From Enterococcus rivorum (GTDB lineage: Bacteria > Bacillota > Bacilli > Lactobacillales > Enterococcaceae), in assembly GCF_001742285.1 (NCBI RefSeq), contig NZ_MIEK01000015.1, forward strand, positions 1 to 58,869: DNA of 58,869 nt, written 5' to 3'. The notes under the pieces are model-generated. The model did not search any database, was not told the DNA's origin, and saw nothing but the letters and a program-made list of their open reading frames with translations. The position numbers were made by a program, and so were the translations under genes. Every line of letters begins with the position of its first letter. Positions within the stretch are counted from its first letter, which is position 1. This document shows, one piece after another, positions 29,393 through 36,562 of the stretch.

Positions 29393-29500
29393 CTATTTAT
29401 CGTTAATTAGAAACAAATAAACAATAATAATAGATTCATTTTCTTGGATTGCATCTTCTACTGGGCATAGGCCCTTAATCTTCAGACTACTGTCGTCCAT
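29393..29500 (-). CDS. Small ORF upstream of mgtA, possible leader peptide
   Basis: A 35-codon ORF starts at ATG 29500, ten bases after a strong AAAGGAG. The product begins MDDSSLKIKGLCPVEDA and ends with a hydrophobic run IIIVYLFLI and a short polar tail. No homologue is recognised. It lies 22 bases after the GNAT gene and 75 bases before mgtA. Its codons for KGLCP contain GGGCCTATG, which can pair either with the adjacent GCCC or with CATAGGCCC at 29356-29364 ahead of the mgtA RBS. That suggests a regulatory leader peptide, but a small membrane partner of MgtA is also possible. Confidence 0.55.
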   Translation of the reverse strand: MDDSSLKIKGLCPVEDAIQENESIIIVYLFLINDK

Positions 29501-29522
29501 TTGTTTCCATCTCCTTTAACAT

Positions 29523-30038
29523 TTATGCAGGTAGCAATTCTTTTAACGATTCAATGACTACTGCTTTTTCATATTTTTTTAACAATACTTTCCCATCGTA
29601 ATAGGATTGGCCTACACTATCATAGCCAAATTTTTCATAAAATCCCCAAGCTTGACTTCTTCCAGTTAAATAGATGGTGCTAAATCCTAATTTTCTGGCA
29701 AGTTCTTCAGCAAAAAATAATAGTTCTTTCCCTAATCCATTACCTTGATAACTTTCATCAATCGCCACTTGCTTCACTTGAACGGTACTGGAATTTTTTT
29801 TAGATAGCATCAACGTACCAATAACAACTGAATCAATCTCTGCTACAATGTGTAAATCATTTTTTTCATCCTTTGGAAGTCTTCGAATACATGGTTTCTC
29901 TGCACTAAGTTTAAGATATTTGTTTCTCAAATTAATTCCTTGCCAGTACTGTTTACTATTCCAAGTAGTCGTTTTAATTGTCACTGTTTTACCATATTGA
30001 TTCCCCCATTCTTTAAATAAGTTACTGACTTTTTGCAT
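29523..30038 (-). CDS. GNAT-family N-acetyltransferase in the M-box operon
   Basis: The C-terminal 140 residues are a GNAT domain with VKQVAIDESYQGNGLGKELL (motif A, acetyl-CoA binding) and AWGFYEKFGYDSVGQSYYDG. The N-terminus is uncertain: ATG 30038 has its GAGG too close, and TTG 30056 has no clear RBS, so the first 20-30 residues are poorly supported. It is the first gene after the M-box terminator and is followed by the small ORF and mgtA. The substrate is unknown; an amine or polyamine would fit magnesium stress, but that is inference. Confidence 0.75.
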   Translation of the reverse strand: MQKVSNLFKEWGNQYGKTVTIKTTTWNSKQYWQGINLRNKYLKLSAEKPCIRRLPKDEKNDLHIVAEIDSVVIGTLMLSKKNSSTVQVKQVAIDESYQGNGLGKELLFFAEELARKLGFSTIYLTGRSQAWGFYEKFGYDSVGQSYYDGKVLLKKYEKAVVIESLKELLPA

Positions 30039-30097
30039 CCTCAAAAAATTTTTCAAGAAAACCAGTAAATAAATTCTTGTTTTTGGCTAAACACAAT

Positions 30098-30325
30098 AAA
30101 AAACCTTCCGCCGAAAACTCAGCGAAAGGTCAAATAAGCACATTAAAAAAAACTCTTATGATCTAATCGTTGAGTTTTGGCACTATACAACGTAAAAAGC
30201 ATAAAAGCTTTTAGCTACCTTATGAAAAGCCTTGTAATCGACAATCCCTGTTCTACCCATTGGCGTCTCTCGACATTTTTGGGCAGTAGCCTGTGTTTGT
30301 ATAGGAGCCTCACCTAACAAATCTT
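30098..30325 (-). ncRNA. M-box (ykoK) Mg2+ riboswitch with terminator
   Basis: The minus strand has the M-box core in order: TTAGGTGAGGCTCCTATAC, CTACTGCCCAAAAATGTCG, AGACGCCAATGGGT and TAGTGCCAAAACTCAACG. A terminator follows (CCTTTCGCTGAG, TTCGGCGGAAGG, then six T; 30098-30130). Its 5' arm CGCTGAGTTTT is complementary at 10 of 11 positions to aptamer segment AAAACTCAACG, showing the antiterminator alternative. In this class Mg2+ stabilises the aptamer and favours termination, so the downstream genes should be made when Mg2+ is low. Confidence 0.93.
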
Positions 30326-30347
30326 TATTCAATTTTCTTACATGTGA

Positions 30348-30377
30348 ACTATACCATCATCTGAAAGGACTTGTCAA
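30348..30377 (-). promoter_or_regulatory. Promoter of the M-box/mgtA operon
   Basis: TTGACA (30372-30377), an 18-base spacer ending in TGG and TATAGT (30348-30353) form a strong extended -10 sigma-A promoter on the minus strand, about 25 bases upstream of the aptamer. Confidence 0.8.
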
Positions 30378-30411
30378 CCCCTCCATTATTTTTTATGAAA
30401 ATCAGATAAAA

Positions 30412-30451
30412 TAACAAAAAATGGCAACCCGTATATGGGATAACCATTTTC
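30412..30451 (-). terminator. Terminator of the lipoprotein gene
   Basis: The arms AAAATGGTTATCCC and GGGTTGCCATTTTT pair on the minus strand and are followed by T-rich sequence, just after the lipoprotein stop. Confidence 0.75.
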
Positions 30452-30464
30452 AAGTTATTTATCT

Positions 30465-30929
30465 TTAGATTATTTTTTCAATAGATGTAATACTATTACC
30501 TGGTATTTGTGGCGGAATAGACATTGTCATGATTGATAATCCTTGTAAGGAAAATTGAATTGTATCCCCTTTTAGTAATTGATTTTCATCCAGACCTTTA
30601 GGGAACACTTCTTTTGGCGCGTTTAAAATAACACCATCTGTCTCCATCATGCCAATAATTTTTTCAGGATCGTCAACAGCTTCAACTTTTTCTAAAACTA
30701 AACGAACCGTTTTACTATCATCGTCATTCATTTTGGCATCTTCGGCTAATGTGCCTGAAAAAATCGATGTCTTCATTTCCTTCTCCTTAATTTTTCCTTC
30801 ACTTGAATTAGTAGAAGAGTTTGTTACCTTAGATACTTCAGCTTTTTCTGTGGTTTTAGAATTTGAACCACAGGCCCCTAGAATAAATAAGCTTGTAGTT
30901 AATAGTAAAATCATTTTTGTTTTTTTCAT
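30465..30929 (-). CDS. Putative lipoprotein of unknown function
   Basis: The 154-residue product has a lipoprotein signal: charged MKKTK, hydrophobic core MILLLTTSLFILG and lipobox LGAC with Cys at about 20. A Ser/Thr/Lys-rich linker to about residue 50 is followed by a soluble domain (SIFSGTLAEDAKMNDDDSKTVRLVLEKVEAV and KGDTIQFSLQG) that looks like a small beta-barrel; I recognise no family. It lies 33 bases after the membrane-protein gene, probably in one operon, and ends at its own terminator. Confidence 0.75.
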   Translation of the reverse strand: MKKTKMILLLTTSLFILGACGSNSKTTEKAEVSKVTNSSTNSSEGKIKEKEMKTSIFSGTLAEDAKMNDDDSKTVRLVLEKVEAVDDPEKIIGMMETDGVILNAPKEVFPKGLDENQLLKGDTIQFSLQGLSIMTMSIPPQIPGNSITSIEKII

Positions 30930-30962
30930 CTTTTTCCTCCTAAATAACCTAAAATATATTAC

Positions 30963-31811
30963 TTATTCATAGTCTTCCATATTACGAAATGCCTGCACTA
31001 GAAAATCTATTGATTTTTGACTCTCATTATCCTTTTGTTTTCCTTGACCAAAAATCAAACGAACATTCAAATGATCTATATTGGGCGTAGAAAGTAACTT
31101 TTGAGAAAGACTCTCACTTATTTGTCCTTTGGAAGTGATTTGCGATAATTCCTCAGAAAAAGATAAGATTCCCCATGTAGGAAAAACAGAATCTAGCAAA
31201 TAGGTTAGTTCCCCTTGTTTGGTTCTTTCTGCAATGGTTTCATTTACTAGTCTGAAAAGTATTTCAAGCTCTTCTTCACTGGCTGTATTTTTCAAATGAT
31301 TCCAATCATGAAACCTAATAACCATCGTATAAAGTGGTACTTTTAACCGCGCAGAAGTTTCAGAGCAAAATTTAAAGTCTTGATCATACATTTGGATTGT
31401 TCTAAGAAACATCTCAGATTCTTTTGCATTTAAACGTTCAATTCCATTTTTAAGTAACGTATTCTCCTTTTTAACCGACCGAACTGGATAAATAATAAAA
31501 CAAGTGCTGACGAAGAATAATAGGGAGATCACTAATAAAAAAAGAGAGCTAAGTGAAAATTGTCTATAAAACACATACTCATAAGAAATATAACAAAGCT
31601 GTATGAAACTTAAAAGTAACATACCAACTAAACCGTAAGCTATTTTAGTAAAATACGTAATCAGGATTACAATGAAAACAGCAAACAAAAAGAAGAAATG
31701 TATCAACAGAAAAGATGAATTTAGGCTTAAGAAAATAGCCGTACATGCAATAAATGAAATAATCAATATCAAGAAAGAATTAAACAAGCTCATCGCATAT
31801 CTATCATTCAT
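30963..31811 (-). CDS. Membrane protein with a possible degenerate GGDEF-like domain
   Basis: The 282-residue product has four or five hydrophobic helices in residues 5-110, then a short coiled linker (SVKKENTLLKNGIERLNAKES) and a cytoplasmic domain of about 150 residues. That domain has LYTMVIRFHDWNHLKN, EEELEILFRLVNETIAERT, DSVFPTWGILSF and HLNVRLIFGQGKQ, an order of strands and helices like nucleotide-cyclase/GGDEF domains, but no GGDEF signature is present, so it would be catalytically inactive. The similarity is by pattern only. RBS GGAGG precedes ATG 31811. It is cotranscribed with the downstream lipoprotein gene. Confidence 0.55.
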   Translation of the reverse strand: MNDRYAMSLFNSFLILIISFIACTAIFLSLNSSFLLIHFFFLFAVFIVILITYFTKIAYGLVGMLLLSFIQLCYISYEYVFYRQFSLSSLFLLVISLLFFVSTCFIIYPVRSVKKENTLLKNGIERLNAKESEMFLRTIQMYDQDFKFCSETSARLKVPLYTMVIRFHDWNHLKNTASEEELEILFRLVNETIAERTKQGELTYLLDSVFPTWGILSFSEELSQITSKGQISESLSQKLLSTPNIDHLNVRLIFGQGKQKDNESQKSIDFLVQAFRNMEDYE

Positions 31812-32052
31812 AAATTATCTTCCTCCTTGTTTATTTATTTTCAAAAAAACGTTATTTAATCTAAAACAATTCCTTATGAATTTTTCTCACAAAAATATTT
31901 TTTCTATAATTGTTAGTTTACATTCATTTATCTATTTTCGCAAATTTTTGCCTGTAAAAAAAGTAAAAATATATAGAATTAAATGAATATATTTCAGCAA
32001 TACTATTAAAAAGTATTTTTATAAATAAAACTTAATTAATAAATGCAACAGA

Positions 32053-32099
32053 AAATAAACTGAGAAGGATACTAAAAAAGTAACCTTCTCTGTTTATTT
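32053..32099 (-). terminator. Terminator of the nrdR-dnaB-dnaI operon
   Basis: AAATAAACAGAGAAGGTTAC and GTATCCTTCTCAGTTTATTT on the minus strand form a very long hairpin two bases after the dnaI stop. The upstream stretch 31812-32052 is AT-rich and holds only promoter-like sequence. Confidence 0.8.
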
Positions 32100-32101
32100 A
32101 T

Positions 32102-33031
32102 TTACCCATTACGTCTGTCATTTCCACTCATTGTTATTTCTTTAGAAAGGTAACGAACCCGTTCCATAATTCTTTTAGCTTTTAATGGCTCTTGTTCTCC
32201 TCTTTGGGTAACCGTTAAATGTGATTCTAAAGCCTTCATATCAAGATTGGATGAGAAGAATGTTACTAACTGTTCTTGCATTCTGTATTGCAAAATGACA
32301 CTAAGTACATCATCCCGAATCCAGCTAGTCATTGATTCAGCGCCTAAATCATCAATCATTAAAACGGGGGACTTTTTGACAGCATCTAGTTTTTCTCCTA
32401 CTAGATCTTTGGCTATTGCTTGTTTCATTTCTACAGTAAAAGTAGGAAAATGAACGATTGTTGTGATAAAACCATCTTTAGCTAATTCATTAGCAATGGC
32501 TCCTAATAGAAAAGATTTCCCAACACCAAAGGTCCCTTGTAAATAAAGTCCTTTATGAAAGTTCTTTGGATTACTTACGTATGAATCAACTAAACTTGTC
32601 GCCTCAGTCAAAGCTTCCAATCTGCCTCTTGAAGATAAATCAAATTTATCGAAGCTTGCTTCTCTAATATCTTTAGGCATAGTCATAGCCTTAACTCGTT
32701 TGCGTATTTCATCTTCTTTTTGTTTTGCAACTAAGGCTTCTGTCGGAATATAGGTGACATCAATATAATGGAAATTCAAGGCTAATTTAGGTTCATATCC
32801 AGGGGCTATCATTGTTGGGTCTTTCAACTGAAATTTTCTTTTTTCTTGGACAAACTCATACAATTTTGCATAACTTTTCCTGATGTCTTCTTCTGTTAAA
32901 CGTTCTCGGTGTTCCTCAATAAACTGTTGAACATCTTCATCTTGCATCACAGCTTCTACTAACTGATTAAAACGCTCATTCAGCTGTTTTTTCTGGATTA
33001 TTTTTGACATCTCTTTTCCCACATCTTCCAT
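32102..33031 (-). CDS. dnaI: Primosomal protein DnaI, helicase loader
   Basis: DnaI loads the replicative helicase at oriC and at restart sites. The 309-residue protein has an N-terminal helicase-binding region and a AAA+ ATPase with Walker A GTFGVGKSFLLGAIANE, Walker B VLMIDDLGAESM and sensor I region TFFSSNLD. ATG 33031 overlaps the dnaB stop (TAATG) with GAGGTG upstream. It is the last gene of the nrdR-dnaB-dnaI unit. Confidence 0.95.
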   Translation of the reverse strand: MEDVGKEMSKIIQKKQLNERFNQLVEAVMQDEDVQQFIEEHRERLTEEDIRKSYAKLYEFVQEKRKFQLKDPTMIAPGYEPKLALNFHYIDVTYIPTEALVAKQKEDEIRKRVKAMTMPKDIREASFDKFDLSSRGRLEALTEATSLVDSYVSNPKNFHKGLYLQGTFGVGKSFLLGAIANELAKDGFITTIVHFPTFTVEMKQAIAKDLVGEKLDAVKKSPVLMIDDLGAESMTSWIRDDVLSVILQYRMQEQLVTFFSSNLDMKALESHLTVTQRGEQEPLKAKRIMERVRYLSKEITMSGNDRRNG

Positions 33032-34434
33032 TAATTGTCACCTCGTCTCTTTAAAAATTTTTCCATTTCTTTATCTAGTTTTTCTTGTTCTTCAATTGAG
33101 AGCTTTTCTTCGGCCACAGGATTATTCACCCAATCCGGTAAAACTTCTTGGCGAATCGGTTTTCCATTATTATATTTAGAGCGATTTTGTTTCTTTTCTT
33201 TTCCTTGTTTTGCTAAATCTCTTACGTGAGAGATGGCTTTTTCAGGAGAAAAAATTTTACTTTGCGCCCATTCATTGGCTATTCTGTTAACATAATCGGC
33301 TTTTAAAGTCGGTTGTTTTTGAATATTATAAACATAATTAATTAATATATTTATAACACTATTTGGCAATCCTGACTTACTTACTAAATATTTCACTAGT
33401 GATCTTTCTTGCGGGGTGATATAGCCTCCACGACCTGCTTTTAATGCTTCTAAATAATTCAGAGGGAAATTATTCTCACTATCCATAATCATTTGAATAT
33501 CTTGTTCAGAAAAACCTTCCAATTTTAACGAGTTGTGACGATAGGTCTGTTGGTCTTGCTCACTTAAATTTACTTTTTCATTTCTAATTGGTGTTGCATT
33601 TGTCTGTTTCTTATCAGGGTCTTTTGCTAAATAGATGCTCCGTTCAAAATCCTTGACAACAATTTGATTCGTATAGTAATCAAACGATTTAGAAGCAAAA
33701 TCAATCATGTCTAATTCATTAATGCCAAATAAGTTATGAAAAATGTAAATTTCTTCTTTAAATCCTTCTTCATTTGCCGGTAATTTTATTCCTAGACGTT
33801 CAATTCCTGAAATAAAATAATCCCAGTCAAAAGTTTCACTGACTGCTGTAATCTTCGTTGCTGGTCTTGAATCATGAAAAGAATTTTCGATGTTATTTAA
33901 CATTTCACTGTGAGAAATGATTTGCTCTTCTTTAAACAGATAGACATCTTTAAAGCCAACTGAAATATTTTCATATCCAGATAAATTAACAAATTTAGGC
34001 TTAAACCGATTAAACAGTTTGTCTAGTTTTCTCTGCCCAATGATATTTAATAAAGTTAAAGTTAAGACTTCATCTTTAAAAAAATGTTCCGCTGATTCTG
34101 GATGATTTAATCGATAAATGTAGACATTTCCAAGTTCACTGTCTGTTTTTACAAAAGTTTCCAGTAGCCCGATCCCTTCAAGTTTTAATCGAGCTTTTTC
34201 TAATTGTTGGATGCTTAAATCTAGCATTGTAATTAAATCAGCATGAAATAAAGAATCGCTCATCCCGGAAGCATCTATTTCAGACAAGAGCGTTAAATAA
34301 AGACTAAAGGCATTTGCCCCTACAATTGGCTGGTAAAGAAAGGTCAGCACTTCTTGCTCTTGGTTTGATAAAGGATTATTAATCACTGCTTTGAATATAT
34401 TTTTAGGTTGGATTTCTTTCCGTATGTCTTTCAA
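33031..34434 (-). CDS. dnaB: Replication initiation and membrane attachment protein DnaB
   Basis: This Gram-positive DnaB (not the helicase) works with DnaD and DnaI in primosome assembly. The 467-residue protein has the N-terminal winged-helix domain (LSNQEQEVLTFLYQPIVGANA) and two DnaB/DnaD C-terminal-type repeats, followed by a basic tail. The start is a TTG codon (34432-34434) seven bases after AAGGAGG, twelve bases downstream of nrdR. Coupling to dnaI is direct. Confidence 0.92.
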   Translation of the reverse strand: MKDIRKEIQPKNIFKAVINNPLSNQEQEVLTFLYQPIVGANAFSLYLTLLSEIDASGMSDSLFHADLITMLDLSIQQLEKARLKLEGIGLLETFVKTDSELGNVYIYRLNHPESAEHFFKDEVLTLTLLNIIGQRKLDKLFNRFKPKFVNLSGYENISVGFKDVYLFKEEQIISHSEMLNNIENSFHDSRPATKITAVSETFDWDYFISGIERLGIKLPANEEGFKEEIYIFHNLFGINELDMIDFASKSFDYYTNQIVVKDFERSIYLAKDPDKKQTNATPIRNEKVNLSEQDQQTYRHNSLKLEGFSEQDIQMIMDSENNFPLNYLEALKAGRGGYITPQERSLVKYLVSKSGLPNSVINILINYVYNIQKQPTLKADYVNRIANEWAQSKIFSPEKAISHVRDLAKQGKEKKQNRSKYNNGKPIRQEVLPDWVNNPVAEEKLSIEEQEKLDKEMEKFLKRRGDN

Positions 34435-34446
34435 GGAAAGACCTCC

Positions 34447-34923
34447 TTATTGATTTGTTGCATCATTCTTAGCTTTTTCAACAATATCTTGTAATTCTTT
34501 CAAAAATACACTCATATCTTTGAACTGGCGATAGACACTTGCAAAACGAATATAAGCAATTTCATCTAAATTTACTAAATCTTCCATAACGTACTCGCCA
34601 ATTAAATTGGTGGATATTTCATTTTCTCCCAAGCTACGAACACGGTTTTCCACATTATCAACGATTTGAACCATCTGTTCCATCGTAACGGGTCTTTTTT
34701 CCGCTGATCGGATCAATCCACGAAGAATTTTTTCGCGATTAAATTCTTCACGCTCACCTGTTTTCTTGATAACAAGTAATGGAGCGGCTTCGATTCTTTC
34801 AAATGTTGTAAAGCGATAATTGCAACTTTCGCATTCTCTACGACGACGAATCGCACGGCCATCATCGGCTTGGCGACTATCAATGACTCTTGAATTGTTA
34901 TGATGACATCTTGGACAACGCAT
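34447..34923 (-). CDS. nrdR: Transcriptional repressor NrdR
   Basis: NrdR represses ribonucleotide reductase genes in response to ATP/dATP balance. The 158-residue protein has the zinc ribbon [17 protein letters not shown] with a second Cys pair CESCNYRF, then an ATP-cone domain ([21 protein letters not shown]). ATG 34923 follows GAGGTG; a GTG three codons upstream is disfavoured because family members start MRCP. It heads the dnaB-dnaI operon, a usual arrangement. Confidence 0.95.
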   Translation of the reverse strand: MRCPRCHHNNSRVIDSRQADDGRAIRRRRECESCNYRFTTFERIEAAPLLVIKKTGEREEFNREKILRGLIRSAEKRPVTMEQMVQIVDNVENRVRSLGENEISTNLIGEYVMEDLVNLDEIAYIRFASVYRQFKDMSVFLKELQDIVEKAKNDATNQ

Positions 34924-35021
34924 GGTGTTCACCTCATCTATCTTAATATGATTTTTACTATGTTAATATATGGTACAATTATAACATGAATTTGTTGAGA
35001 TACCATCTATCTGCTGGTAAC

Positions 35022-35624
35022 TTATTCGGTATTTTTCAAAAAAGAATCTATCCAGCTCAAGACTTGGGTTCTGGTTTCGGCCAGTGTTCCCTGGTTATCA
35101 AAAACAATATCTGCTTTCTTTTTCTTCTCCTCAATGGACCACTGGCTTTTAATTCTGCTGAAAGCCTCTTCCTTGGTTAACTGATTCCTTGCCATCAAAC
35201 GTTTTAATTGAAGCGTTTCTGGAATGTAGACCACAGCGACTTTATCCACTAAAGACTCATAATGATATTCATAAAGCAATGGAATATCAGCAATCACTAA
35301 TTGATTGCGCTTTTTCTCTTGTTCTATTTTCTTGATTATTTCGGTTCGAATGAAGGGGCCTAAGGTACTATCCAATTGTTTACGTTTATTGTCATCTGAG
35401 AAAATAATGGCTCCTAATTTCTTCCGATTCAACTGTCCGTTTTCCAAAAGAATTTCTGTACCAAACTTCTCAACAATAGCTACTAAACCTTCTTTCCCCG
35501 GTTCAACTACTTCTCTAGCAATAACATCTCCATCAACAATAGGGTAGCCTCGTTCTTTAAAAATATTTACTACGGTTGTTTTTCCTGTCGCAATGCCTCC
35601 AGTAAGGCCTAACACTTTTCCCAT
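35022..35624 (-). CDS. coaE: Dephospho-CoA kinase
   Basis: CoaE makes the last step of coenzyme A synthesis, phosphorylating dephospho-CoA. The 200-residue protein has the P-loop MGKVLGLTGGIATGKTTV, DGDVIAREVVEPG and the lid region ARNQLTKEEAFSRIKSQW. ATG 35624 overlaps the mutM stop (TAATG) with GAGG upstream. A longer reading frame inside mutM lacks support. It forms a polA-mutM-coaE run. Confidence 0.95.
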   Translation of the reverse strand: MGKVLGLTGGIATGKTTVVNIFKERGYPIVDGDVIAREVVEPGKEGLVAIVEKFGTEILLENGQLNRKKLGAIIFSDDNKRKQLDSTLGPFIRTEIIKKIEQEKKRNQLVIADIPLLYEYHYESLVDKVAVVYIPETLQLKRLMARNQLTKEEAFSRIKSQWSIEEKKKKADIVFDNQGTLAETRTQVLSWIDSFLKNTE

Positions 35625-36463
35625 TAGCCTTTCCTCACTTTTACTTTTTGACACTTCGGACAAAAATGAGTCCCTCTCTGAGCAACTTTTATCTTTTTAA
35701 TAGGTGTACCGCAGCGCTCGCAAGGTTTATCTGTTTGTCCATAAGCATGTAAAGAAATTTGAAACTTGCCTGCTTCTCCAAGTGCATTTAAGTAAGTCCG
35801 AATCGTCGTTCCGCCAGCTTCAACTGCTCTAGCTAGAACATCAATAATTGCATAATACAACTCTTCAACTTCTTTTGGTTTAAGTGTATTGGCTGGTTGT
35901 TCAGGATGGATCTTCGCTTCCCACAATGCTTCATCTACATAAATATTCCCTAACCCAGTAACTAGTTTTTGATCTAACAATAGCGGTTTAATAGCTTTAT
36001 GGTGTTTTTTTAAGCCTTTTTGAAAAGCAGCGAGTTTGAACTGTGAAGGGATTGGTTCTGGCCCTAAAGCTAAGATTCCTTTATAGTTCGCCCCTTGGTC
36101 TTTCTCTACTAATACCATTCGACCAAATTTTCGTACATCTAAATAACGTAAGTCACTACCATCTGTAAATGAAAAAATAACATGTGTATGCTTCGCTATC
36201 GGCTCATCACTTTGGTTTATCTCGTATTTCCCTTCCATTCTAAGATGGGAAATCAAATCATAATTTGTTAATTTAAAAATCAAAAATTTACCCCTTCGTT
36301 CCATCTTTTCAATGGTTTGTCCAAGTAATTTTTCTGCAAATAGTTCTGCTTCTGGTCGTTCGATAATTCTAGGCCATAAGATAGTAACTTTTTCTATTTT
36401 TTTCCCAACAACTAATTTTTCTAAACCCTTGCGAACCGTCTCAACTTCTGGTAATTCAGGCAT
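35624..36463 (-). CDS. mutM: Formamidopyrimidine-DNA glycosylase
   Basis: MutM removes oxidised purines such as 8-oxoguanine. The N-terminal catalytic PELPEVETVRKGL (Pro2, Glu3), H2TH region (LVTGLGNIYVDEALW) and the C-terminal zinc finger (CERCGTPIKKIKVAQRGTHF then CPKCQ) are all present in 279 residues. It lies about 100 bases after polA and overlaps coaE. Confidence 0.96.
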   Translation of the reverse strand: MPELPEVETVRKGLEKLVVGKKIEKVTILWPRIIERPEAELFAEKLLGQTIEKMERRGKFLIFKLTNYDLISHLRMEGKYEINQSDEPIAKHTHVIFSFTDGSDLRYLDVRKFGRMVLVEKDQGANYKGILALGPEPIPSQFKLAAFQKGLKKHHKAIKPLLLDQKLVTGLGNIYVDEALWEAKIHPEQPANTLKPKEVEELYYAIIDVLARAVEAGGTTIRTYLNALGEAGKFQISLHAYGQTDKPCERCGTPIKKIKVAQRGTHFCPKCQKVKVRKG

Positions 36464-36562
36464 GATAGTTCCCTCCTTTTTTATCGATTAGCTGTGCCTA
36501 TTTCTTTAAGAGTCAATAAAGCTAGAGAAAAGCGATAAGCACTTTCCTCCAGCCTGATTCCA

